Shown here: piece after piece, positions 7,124-17,000 of the stretch
How positions within the stretch are numbered: the stretch's first letter is position 1
Layout of the letters: each line of letters opens with the position of its first letter
Source of the DNA: Streptomyces qinzhouensis
Lineage (GTDB): Bacteria > Actinomycetota > Actinomycetes > Streptomycetales > Streptomycetaceae
Direction of reading: 5' to 3'
NCBI RefSeq assembly: GCF_007856155.1
Contig: NZ_CP042266.1
Coordinates: 7,378,001-7,442,000, forward strand
Length of the DNA: 64,000 bases
Position numbers and translations under genes: made by a program
The notes under the pieces: generated by a model
Databases searched by the model: none
Told to the model about the DNA's origin: nothing
Seen by the model: only the letters and a program-made list of their open reading frames with translations

Positions 7124-10108
7124 ATGCCCATGGACAATCCCCTCTGGGAGGAGGTCGTCGGCCAGATCACCGGCTTCAACGGCGGAACGCGCGAGGCCGT
7201 GGGCAAGGTCGGCGGAACCTCCGATGAGAACGGGAATCTGGGCGGCGGCTGGATCAAGGCCGATATCCAGAAAATCGACATGCGCCTTCTCGGCGAGGAG
7301 AAGCAGACGGCCGCGCCGGATTACAACCCCGAGCGAGTCGTCCGCTTCTACGATTACGCCGGTCCCGACAGCGCCATCGTGAAGTACTGCGAAGTACGGC
7401 TCAGCGTGCCGTGGTCGTCGAGCACCGGCAACGACTTCAGTGACGGCGGGGTGGCGGGGAAATTCGACTGGTCGTACGGGAAGGCGCTGGAGCATCTGAA
7501 GGGAACGGGCTCGATCGAGGGCTTCGAGTCGCTCACCGCCAAGGACAGCGCCGACCTCCGGACGTTCGTCACCACGGCGAAGTCCTTCGACGAAGTGCAG
7601 GAGTTCTTCGGGACGTACGCCCCTGTGCTGGAGAAGTGGGTTACGGATCTCGGCGGTGAGGACGCGGCCTGGAAGGGCAATGGCGCCGACGCCTTCCGGG
7701 AGCTGATCGCCGGACTCCATCTCGGATACAAGGAGTTCGCGGACCTGCTCGCCCCCACGGGCAGTCCCACGGCTGCCACTTTCCCCTCCAGCAGTGGCTA
7801 CACGCCGAAGTCCGTGGTCGGCGACAACATCATGCGGGGCGGGGAGGCCATCCACGCCGCCACGGTGTCGCTGCACAACGCCTGGTCGACCTGGACGGGC
7901 AAGCCGGGCTGGCTCCCCACGCATCACCTGGACGACTGGATCGACAAGGTGATCGCCTACCTCAACGTACGGAACATCGCGAACACCAGGGTGGAGAAGC
8001 TCTCGAGGCTGCCCAACGCCACTTTCTCCATCTACTACGACGAGGGCTCGGGGATCGGCGACCTGCGGACGAAGGAGGCCTGGGCGCGGCTCGGGAACAA
8101 GGCGTACGAGACCTGGCGGGCCGGGCTCGAGGCCGATCTGGACCCGACGGCCGGGAGCGCGGCACGCACCCTGAACAACGCCCTGGCCGATATCGGCGAG
8201 TCCCCCTCGACCTTCACGTTCAACCTCGGCTTCACCGATCTGCGTTCCCTCTTCAACGAGCGCGAGACCGAGCGCAAGGCCGGGGAGGCGGAGCGGGAGG
8301 CCGAGCGTCAGAAGGAGGAGATGGAGAAGAAGAAGGAGGAGCTGGAGAAGGGGCTCGGTGGCGGGGGAGGCGGTGGCGGTGAGATCCCGCCCCCGCCCGG
8401 TCTCGGACCGAACGGCGTGGGCGGTAAGGACGGCAACCTCGGTGCCGGCGGTCCGGGCGGTCTGAAGCCGCCGCCGGGGCTCGACCTGAACCCCGGCAAC
8501 AACGGGTCCAAGGGGCCCGGTGCCGGCGGTCCGGGAGGCCTCAAGCCCCCGCCCGGTCTCGACCTCATCGGTGGCGGCGACAAGGGCGTCATCCGCAACC
8601 CCGACGGCTCGGTGTCCGTCCGCAACCCCGACGGTTCGTACACCACCACCTACCCCGACGGCCGCAAGGAGACCACCCCGCCCGGTGTCCTCCCGCCCGG
8701 ACTGGGGCTCAACCCGGGTGGACTCCCCGGGACCGGCACCCCGTCGCCGCCGCTGAAGACGGTGAAGGGCCCCGACGGCTCCACCACCTCGTACAACCAG
8801 GACGGTTCGCGGACCATCACCCACAAGGACGGCGCCAGCACCACCATCGGCCGGGACGGCACGGTGACCACGTTGAATCCCGGCGGCTCCACCACCGTGC
8901 TGCACCGGGACGGCAGCCAGTCCGTCACCTACCCCGACGGTACGAAGACCACGTTCAAGCCCGACGGCAGCTCGGTCACGCAGTACAAGAACGGCAGCGT
9001 CGTTCAGCGAGCCCCCGACGGCACGCTGACCACCACGGACGCCGAGGGCAACAAGACGGTCGACCGCCCGAAGCCGGGTGAGACCGTGAAGAACCCGGAC
9101 GGTTCCACCACCACGTACAACAAGGACGGCTCGGCCACCACCGTCCACGCCAACGGCATCCGGACCACGGTCGGCGCCGACGGCACCATCACGACTCTCG
9201 ACCCGGACGGTACGAAGACGGTCTCCCGGCTGGGGCAGAACACCTCGACCATCGAGTACGCGGACGGCTCGGTCGCCAAGGTGGAGAAGGACGGCACGGT
9301 CGTCACCACCTACAAGGACGGCAGCACCACCCGGCTCGGCCCCGACGGTACGTACACCGCGACCGACGCGGACGGAAAGAAGAGCACCGAGCACCTCAAT
9401 CCGCTGGGCGGCAAGGCCGGCGCGATCACCCAGCACAACGTGGACGGCTCCACCACCACCCGCTATCCGGACGGCACGGTCGACCAGGAGTACAAGGACG
9501 GCCGCCGTAAGGTCACCTATCCCGACGGGCGTACGGTCACCACCGACGCCGACGGCCGCACGGTCAGCGTCACCGGGGGCAAGGGCTCGTCCGGAATCGG
9601 CTCGGGCGGCTCCGGCCGGTTCAGTGATCTCTTCGACCAGCTGGACCGGGAGCGGAAGAAGTCCCCGTGGGTGCCGAACCTCTACAGCGGGGGTACGGGC
9701 GGCAGCGGCGGCAACCATGGCTCGGGCGGCCCCCCGCCGCCCTTGCTGAACCCCAACACCATCGGCGGCAACTTCGCACCGCCGGGCGGCGGCCCCGGAA
9801 TCGGGTCCGGAGCCGGGTCCGGGTCCGGTTCCGGTGGGACGGGCGCCGGCCGGTCGATCGCGGGCAACGAGACGGGCGCCAACCGGGCCCGCCCGAATCC
9901 GACGGTGGTGGAGGAGACCGCGGCCCGTCGGCCCGCCACCAGCTCCGGGATGATGCCGATGATGCCGCCCCCCATGGGAGGCATGGGCGGTATGGGCGGC
10001 GGCCAGGGGAGCCAGGGCGAGGAACGGGAGCGCGCGACCTGGGTCAGTGAGGACGAAGAGGTCTGGGGCACCGACGAGGGCGGTGTGGCCGGGGTGATCG
10101 GCCGCTGA
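7124..10108 (+). CDS. AAWKG-family long WXG protein with DG-repeat solenoid
   Basis: This 994-residue protein is a probable type VII substrate. Residues 1-370 are helical and include GGEDAAWKGNGADAFRELI near 181, the WXG variant that defines Streptomyces AAWKG proteins. A charged coiled-coil segment follows (about 378-415, ERETERKAGEAEREAERQKE), then glycine/proline-rich linkers. Roughly residues 490-815 hold about 29 tandem units of nine to ten residues built on xPDGSxTT, likely a beta-solenoid. The tail is Met/Gly/Pro-rich and ends with an acidic segment (ATWVSEDEEVWG). Start: ATG 7124, with GAAGGA upstream; ATG 7130 is an alternative. It shares the operon with the Esx genes. Confidence 0.85.
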   Translation: MPMDNPLWEEVVGQITGFNGGTREAVGKVGGTSDENGNLGGGWIKADIQKIDMRLLGEEKQTAAPDYNPERVVRFYDYAGPDSAIVKYCEVRLSVPWSSSTGNDFSDGGVAGKFDWSYGKALEHLKGTGSIEGFESLTAKDSADLRTFVTTAKSFDEVQEFFGTYAPVLEKWVTDLGGEDAAWKGNGADAFRELIAGLHLGYKEFADLLAPTGSPTAATFPSSSGYTPKSVVGDNIMRGGEAIHAATVSLHNAWSTWTGKPGWLPTHHLDDWIDKVIAYLNVRNIANTRVEKLSRLPNATFSIYYDEGSGIGDLRTKEAWARLGNKAYETWRAGLEADLDPTAGSAARTLNNALADIGESPSTFTFNLGFTDLRSLFNERETERKAGEAEREAERQKEEMEKKKEELEKGLGGGGGGGGEIPPPPGLGPNGVGGKDGNLGAGGPGGLKPPPGLDLNPGNNGSKGPGAGGPGGLKPPPGLDLIGGGDKGVIRNPDGSVSVRNPDGSYTTTYPDGRKETTPPGVLPPGLGLNPGGLPGTGTPSPPLKTVKGPDGSTTSYNQDGSRTITHKDGASTTIGRDGTVTTLNPGGSTTVLHRDGSQSVTYPDGTKTTFKPDGSSVTQYKNGSVVQRAPDGTLTTTDAEGNKTVDRPKPGETVKNPDGSTTTYNKDGSATTVHANGIRTTVGADGTITTLDPDGTKTVSRLGQNTSTIEYADGSVAKVEKDGTVVTTYKDGSTTRLGPDGTYTATDADGKKSTEHLNPLGGKAGAITQHNVDGSTTTRYPDGTVDQEYKDGRRKVTYPDGRTVTTDADGRTVSVTGGKGSSGIGSGGSGRFSDLFDQLDRERKKSPWVPNLYSGGTGGSGGNHGSGGPPPPLLNPNTIGGNFAPPGGGPGIGSGAGSGSGSGGTGAGRSIAGNETGANRARPNPTVVEETAARRPATSSGMMPMMPPPMGGMGGMGGGQGSQGEERERATWVSEDEEVWGTDEGGVAGVIGR
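8590..9570 (+). repeat. Coding tandem array of about 29 DG-centred units in the AAWKG protein
   Basis: The units have a 27-30 base period and encode variants of NPDGSTTTY, HKDGASTTI and YPDGTKTTF. The DNA repeats are diverged, but the Asp-Gly-Ser/Thr core is kept throughout. Short spacers interrupt the array near codons 525-545, 650 and 765. Confidence 0.75.
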
Positions 10109-10170
10109 CCCCGCCCCCGGGGCGACACCACCGGCCTTTGCGTACGAATTTCGCCGACGAGCGCCGAGCG

Positions 10171-10704
10171 ATGAGCACGACGGATGGACACGATATGACC
10201 AACCCCTTGGAAGAACAGCTGGCGGAGGCCCTCGCCGAGTTCGAGGAGACTCGGCAGCAGCTGAACCGGGCCGCGGCCGAAGCCGCGCAGATCTCCGTGA
10301 CCGTGACGTCGAAGGACCGTTCGGTGGAGGCGACCGTGGGGCCCCAGGGCGAACTGAAGAACCTGCGGTTCCCCACCTCGCGCTACCGCAATATGGCCCC
10401 CGCGGAGCTGGCCGGTGCCCTGATGGCCACCATCGCCCAGGCCCGTACCGACGCGGCGTCCCAACTGCTCGACCTCTACCGGCCCTTCGGCCCCGTCCCC
10501 GGGCTCTCGGCCGAGGCGGAGGGCGGCTTCGCCCCCATGTCCTGGGACGACCTCCTCGCCCCGCTGCGTGAGGAGGGCATCGACGTGCCCGCGGCGAGCC
10601 CCCGCTCCGGGGGCGCCCTGTTCGACGAGCTGATCGACGACGAGACCGAGGACGGCGGCGCCCCTGGCACCGCCGACGGCAACCGGGAAGGGGCAGGACG
10701 ATGA
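10171..10704 (+). CDS. YbaB/EbfC-like protein of the T7SS operon
   Basis: A 177-residue protein. Residues about 10-105 match the YbaB/EbfC pattern: a long N-terminal helix with FEETRQQLNRAAAEAAQ, a short beta meander (VTVTSKDRSVEATVGPQGEL) and a C-terminal helix. YbaB proteins are small dimers known to bind DNA; ESX loci of actinobacteria often carry relatives whose role is not settled. An acidic C-terminal tail follows (about 130-177). The chosen start is ATG 10171; ATG 10195 is equally possible because neither has a strong ribosome site. Its last four bases overlap the next start (ATGA), so the two are translationally coupled. Confidence 0.75.
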   Translation: MSTTDGHDMTNPLEEQLAEALAEFEETRQQLNRAAAEAAQISVTVTSKDRSVEATVGPQGELKNLRFPTSRYRNMAPAELAGALMATIAQARTDAASQLLDLYRPFGPVPGLSAEAEGGFAPMSWDDLLAPLREEGIDVPAASPRSGGALFDELIDDETEDGGAPGTADGNREGAGR

Positions 10705-11021
10705 GCGGGCTGGACGTCGACACCGACGCGGTCGACAAGGGCGGTGCGGCCCTGGAGGACGTGGCCGAGAAGCTCAAGATCATGCGTGAGGAGTACGTCG
10801 ACAAGATCAGCAGCTATCGGGGCTGCTGGGGCACGGGCGAGTTCGGCGAGGCCTTCGCGACGAAGTACTACCAGGGTCTCGACCCCACCGTGGGGGGCCT
10901 CGATGCTCTGTGTGACGCCACCGAGGCCAGTGGCAGAAGCCTCGGCGGCACCGGCAAGAAGTTCAAGAAGGTCCAGCAGGACGTCATCGATCAGATGCCG
11001 ACGCCGAAGAGGAATGCCTGA
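10701..11021 (+). CDS. WXG100-like protein
   Basis: This 106-residue protein is of Esx size: a helix (residues 8-38), a turn with GCWGTGEFGEAFATKYYQGL where WGTG replaces WxG, then a second helix. It overlaps the upstream YbaB-like gene by four bases and is separated from the giant gene by two bases, so its expression is tied to both. It may be the dimerisation partner that guides the giant, whose own N-terminus has a WXG100-like domain, into the secretion channel. The family is likely; the partner role is inference. Confidence 0.78.
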   Translation: MSGLDVDTDAVDKGGAALEDVAEKLKIMREEYVDKISSYRGCWGTGEFGEAFATKYYQGLDPTVGGLDALCDATEASGRSLGGTGKKFKKVQQDVIDQMPTPKRNA

Positions 11022-11023
11022 CC

Positions 11024-14000
11024 TTGTCGATTCATTTTCCCCCTGAGTGCGCCTGGCTGTTCGCCATTCTGACGGGCGAGGTACCGCCCGACGGCGACGA
11101 GGACAAGATGTTCGCCCTCGCCGAGGTACACAAGGACCTGCACGGGAAACTGAACAAGGACTTCCAGGCGATGGTGGCCGAGGTACTCGGCTACACCAAG
11201 CAGAACTTCGACGGTGATGCCGCGAAGATGTACCAGGAGGCGATGAAGTCCTTCCTGGGCGGCCAGGAGGGGCTGGACTACTTCAACGCGGTCGGTGACC
11301 AGGCGCAGCTCGTCGCGGACTTCACGCGCAAGAGCGCCACACAGCTTCAGTACACCAAGTACATGATCATCGCGCAGTTGGTGGCGCTGTTGATCGAGGC
11401 CGCGGTGGCGGCGGCCACCGCTTTCTTCTTCGGTGCCTCGATCGCGGTGTACCTGAAGAAGCAGGCGATCGTCCGGGTCATCCTGAAGACCAAGCTCGGC
11501 CGGATGATCGTCACACTGCTGACGCACCAGATCATCAACGTCGGCATGGGCGTGACGATGGACGCCATGATCCAGTGGATCCAGCTGAACCAGGGCACGC
11601 GCGACGAGTGGGACACGGACCTCACGAAGAACGCGGCGCTGTCGGGCATGGTGCAGGGTCTGCTCGCCGGTCCCTTCAACGCGCTGGGAGACCGGTTCGG
11701 GAAGCTGCTGGCGAAGATGTTCGGTCTGGACGCCGGGCGGAACCTCGGCAACAAGATCGACGGGGTGCTGCCGCCGCCGAAGCCGAAGGACCTGGACGTC
11801 AAGCCGCTGCCGAAGAAGCCGGACGCGAAGCCGGGCGCGGATGCGCCCGTACCGCCTCCGAAGGACGCGCCCGTACCGCCTCCGAAGGACGCACCCGAGC
11901 CCAAGCCGAAGACCGAGTCGGGAACTCCGGAGCCCACTCCGAAGCCGAAGCCGGAGACGGAGGCACCCGAGCCCAAGCCGAAGCCGGAGACGGGGGAGCC
12001 CGCACCGAAGCCGGGGTCGAACAAGCCGGACACCGACAAGCCCGGCCCGCAGCCCCCGGTGTCCTTCGGCCGGGATATGAGCGAGGCCTTCCGGAAGAAT
12101 CTGCCGAACACCTACGGACCCGGTTCCGCCAAGGCGGGCCGGCAGTTCGTGGACGACGTCGGGGAGGCCTTCCGCCGTCGCTTCGGCGACGGGGCCGTCG
12201 ACGCGGGCCGGGACTGGGCCCGCACCCTGCTGGAGAAGACCGGGACCCGGGAGCTGCCGGACGCTCTGGAGAAGTCCCTCGGGCCGATCGCGAAGGATCT
12301 GGGCCCGGACCTCACCAAGGTCCTGAGCCAGGGCGCGGCCGACTCGCTCGGCCGCAGCATCCTGCGGGAGTTCGTCGAAGGCACGGGCCGAGGCGTCTTC
12401 GAAGGCGCCCACGCCGCCGTGTCCGAGGGCATGTACAACCTGATCTTCTCCGACGAGCACACCTTCAAGACGTCCGGACTGACCTTCGGCTCGGGCATGG
12501 TCGAAGGCCGTCTCGGCGCGATGATGGAGGCCGGCGGCGAGAACCTCGCCATGGGGCTGCGCGGAAACCTGGGCATGGCCCCGCCCAGCTGGCTCACCGA
12601 CGGTGGTGGTGCGGGTGCCGGCAGCGGGGGTACGGCGTCGCTTTCGGCGAGCGGCAGCGGCGGCCTCACCGACGATATGCCGGACCTCCAGCTCGACGAG
12701 TTCTTCGACGACGCGGGTAGCCTCACCAGCGATATGCGGAACCTTGGCCTCGACGATTTCTTCGACGACGCGGGCAGCCTCACGAGCGATATGCGGGACC
12801 TCGGACTCGACGAGTTCTTCGACGGAGGCAACGAGGACGGTCGCGGAGAGTCCGATGGCCAGGGCCGGGAACCGTCACCGAACGGCCCCGTCATGACGCC
12901 GCCCGTCACCGCACCCGTCCCCACCGCGACGGGCGGCGGAGCCGGTGCGGGTGGCGGCGCCTCCACCACGGCCCCCCAGCCTCCGGCCGCGCAGCAGGGC
13001 ACCCCGTTGAACCAGGGGCACCAGGGGCACCAGGGCAACCCGTCGAATCAGGCTCCCCCGCGTACCAGCGCGAACGACAACGGCTCCGGCGCGGAAAAGC
13101 CGGCGGCGCTCCCCATGGAGAGCGGCAGCACACTCACGCCGGACTCCACCGATGAGCAGGGCGGGAGCAAGGGCGAGTCCGCTCCCGAGCCCCCCTCCGT
13201 CATAGCACCGGCCACCATGTCGAACGAGACGGCGGTGACCGAGACGGCGGCGAATGAGGACATGCTGCCGGGCGACGACGAGCTGGATTTCCTGGACGTC
13301 AGTCAGGCGCCGCCCATGGTGGACGACACGCTTCAGAACGCTCCGGAGAACCCGGAGCACAACACCGGTCCGATGACCCCGCCGTTCGCCATGACGACGG
13401 ACGACACCGTTTCGGACGACGGGGACTCCGTATACGAGACGGCGTCCGAGTTCTCCGTCTACACGGATGCCCACTCGGACCTGGAACAGGAACAGGAACA
13501 GGAACAGGAACAGGATCAGCTCGGCTCGGACGACGAAGAGACAGCCGGGTCGCCCGTGCTCGCCCCGATGCCGCTTCCCCCCGGCACCGTCAACCTGGCA
13601 CAGGCCAACCCCACCCCGGCACCGCAGGTGAACACGGACCAGAACCCGCGGTCGGAGGAGAGCGACGAGGATTCGGAGACCGAGGGCGGCCCGGTCCAGG
13701 AGAGCGAGAACCCGGTCCGGGAGACCGAGGAGACGGCCGTACCGCCGCATTCACCCGTGCTGACGGAGGGCTCGCTGCCGCCGGGGTCCACCGTGCCGCG
13801 GCCGGATGAGCCCAACAGCGACGCCGACGACAGTGAGCCGGATGCCGAAGGGTCGGTGTCGGAGAACGACGACACAGAGTCCGACGGGGCTCCCGTCTCG
13901 CTGGTGAGTGTGGAGGGCGACGAGGGGTCCGAGTCGGGGGACGACGCGGCGTCCGACAGTTCCGGCCATCCGTATCCCGGTCAGTCGGAAGACAGCCACG

Positions 14001-17000
14001 CGGACGACGAGGCGTCCGATTCGGAAGACGCTACGGCGTCCGACCGGTCGGACCGGTCCGACGGTTCCGACAGCTCCGGCCTCTCGTATCTGAGTGTGTC
14101 CGACGACGAGTCGGTCTTCGGCGGCAATGACTTCGATCTCGACCGGTTGTTCCAGGCGGACAACGACGGGGGAGAGGACCTCGCCCCCGCCGTCCGTGAC
14201 CTCGGCACCGACCAGCGTGGTATCCCGGGCGGGGTGCAGCTCACGACCGTCGGCCCCGGAGTCGTGAACACCCTGCGCCGGCAGGTGCTGGACACCCTCG
14301 CGGACCGGGGTATCGGCGAGAGCGATCCCCACCGAGCCGATGTCGAACGGCAGCTGGACACCCTCCTCAGCCCCCAGGCCCTGCACGACAACCGGGTCAT
14401 GCTGCTGAGCCCCGACGGTCACCGCATCACCGTCGTCCACAACGGCACCGAGCATCCGCTCGACGTCCGCATGCACCTCTCCGGACCCCGGGCGTCGGAG
14501 ATGTACGGCTCATCGGGCCGTGTCCCGCCGCGCAACAACGAGGACCGGCTGTCCTCGGGCTACGACAGGACGTCCCAGGGCGGTACGAGCGCGGTGCGCA
14601 CCCTCTCGGTGCCCACCTGGGCCGGAACGCTGGTCAACAAGCTCAACACGCTGGCCGTCCCGGTCCTGGGCGACGTCTGGAACCGCATCACCGGCTTCAC
14701 CCTGTCCGCCACGCCCACGGCCACCCTCGGCCGCCACACCCTGTCCACGACGGTCGCCCAGGCGGTCACGGCGACGACCATGATGCGGAGCGGCGAACGA
14801 GCCGTCCCCTTCGACTACCAGGCCGCCTGGAGCATTCGCACATCGAACGACGACACGCCCGCCCCCGGTGACGGGACCGGCGACGGCATACCGCTCCGGC
14901 AGCTCAACGCGAACCTCTGGTCCACCCCGGCCGACTCCGGAATCGTCACCGCCTGGTTCCCCAAGCACCTCACCGTGTCCGGGCCGGAGAAGCCCTCCGG
15001 AGAACCGCACTTCATCAGCCGCAACGAGAACGAGTTCCGGGCTCACCTGGACCGAATGCCGCTGTGGACCATGGACTCCATGACCGACCCGGGCAGCCTG
15101 CTGCGCCATGCCGAAGGAGAGTTCGGGCGGCAGTTCGACCAGCTCTCCGCGGGCTCCCGGGACGCGTTCCGCCGCTTCTTCGGCGGCCCCCAGCAGCTCG
15201 GCGCACTGCCCCTCCAGTACGCCGGATCCGACGCGGAGCGCTCCTCCAAGGGCACCATCTCGCCCCTCCTCGTCGACCGCGACGGAAACGCCGTCGGCAT
15301 GTTCAAGGTCACGGCGAGCATCACTCCCGTCCGGGGACTCGGCCTACGGGACATCCATGTCACCGACACCTACAACTTCGAACGCGCCATCGACCGGGTG
15401 ACCAAGGTCGACTCCCAGGCGAAGGTGTCCCACACCCTGGGCGCCGAAGGCGCGTTCGGGGCCACTCTGAACACCCAGCGCCCCGGAGACCCGTCCGCGT
15501 TCAAGGACTTCAACATCGGCATCACCGGAGCGGTCAAGGGCAGCGGCTCCCTCCAGAAGGACCAGTCCTTCGGCGCCGGCTCCACCCACAACATGCTGCG
15601 CAATCTGCGGGCCAACGGCGGACATGTCCTCACCCCGGCCCGGGTCGGCTATCAGGTCACCTTCATCGCCGCCGACGGCACCGCCCACCGGGCCGGCCGC
15701 GAGATGGCGGCGACCGACGTATGGATCCGCGCCCTGCACCCGGACACCGTCAAGGACACGACGCCCGAGCAGACTCTGGCACCGCCCCCCGAGGTGGCGA
15801 ACCTCCAGTCCCTCGGTGTCTCGGCGACCCCCCTCGCGGTCGACGGAGCGGGCGCCCGTGCCGTTCTCGCGGAGACCCGGCGCTGGCTCGCCGACAACGG
15901 ATATCTGCCCCGGACGGAGCCGGTGAACTGGCCCGGCGGCGAGGCCCTGGTCAAGGCGCGCCTGGAGAATCTGCGCGACCTGGATCTGTTCACCTCCTCG
16001 CACGGCCTTCAGGCCGGCGCCGATGAGATGGTCGACGGCGGCTACACCCTTCACTTCAACAAGCCGGGTCTCGGCGGCACCAACGAGCGCATCGCGGTCA
16101 CGCTGGACCTGCGCACCCCCGAGACCCCGGCCAACGCCAACGCCAACGGCAATGAAGCGCCGCAGACGGTTCAGCACCTCAAGAAGGCCTCCGGCGTCGT
16201 CATCCCCAACATCAGCGGTATCACCATCCCCGGAAACAGCTCCCGCACCCGGACCACGTCCTGGTCCCTGGGCGGCAGCGTGGACGCCGGTCGTGCCGTC
16301 GGCGATTCCGCGGTCCGGCTCTCCGGCAACGCCGAGATCAAGAAAACCTGGCAGGACGCCCATACCCTCACCACCGGCTCCGGACTCGCGTACTCCCAGT
16401 TGCTGGGGACGAGCAAGCAGTCCACCGAGATCTTCCGGGTGCCCGCCGAACTGCATCTGACGATCTCGGCAGGGCGCGACCCGGTGCACGGCTACCACTC
16501 CGGCATGTTCACCCCCGCCGACCAGGGCGGCCCCGGGGCGCCCAACGAGCCCCGCGCCTACCTCGATATCGCCCTGCCCGAGAAGCGCACCGTGTCGGGC
16601 ACCGCCCCCACCACCGGCGATATCACCGTGACCGACCAAGGCGGGCTGCTGCCCGACAACGCCATGGTCGACATCATGCGCGGCAGCGCCGAGCTGAACA
16701 CCCTCGTGAACGACCTGCTCCGGCGGCCGGACCCGGACCCCGCCCCGGCGAACCAGGACACCGCGCCCGGAAACCTCCCCGACGGCAACGTCCTGCCGAC
16801 GCGCCACCCGCAGCCCACCACTCCCGGCGGCTCCTCGTCCCTGCTGTCCTCCTTCCTGGACACCGCGACGACGGTACGGAGGGTGGTGACCGGCGACGAT
16901 CGCGCGGCCGAGCAGATCCTGCTCTCCGAAGCCATCCATGCCCAGCTCACCCCGGGTGCCCTGACCGCCCGCGCCCATCAGCTGCTCAAGGGCGCGTACG

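Noticed and set aside
8590..9570. Rhs/YD-repeat toxin shell
   Set aside because: The units are shorter than YD repeats and lack the YD core and RHS block.
6929..10804. 1291-residue leftward open frame
   Set aside because: It is antisense to the AAWKG protein and mirrors its repeats; Val/Gly/Arg-rich without domain.
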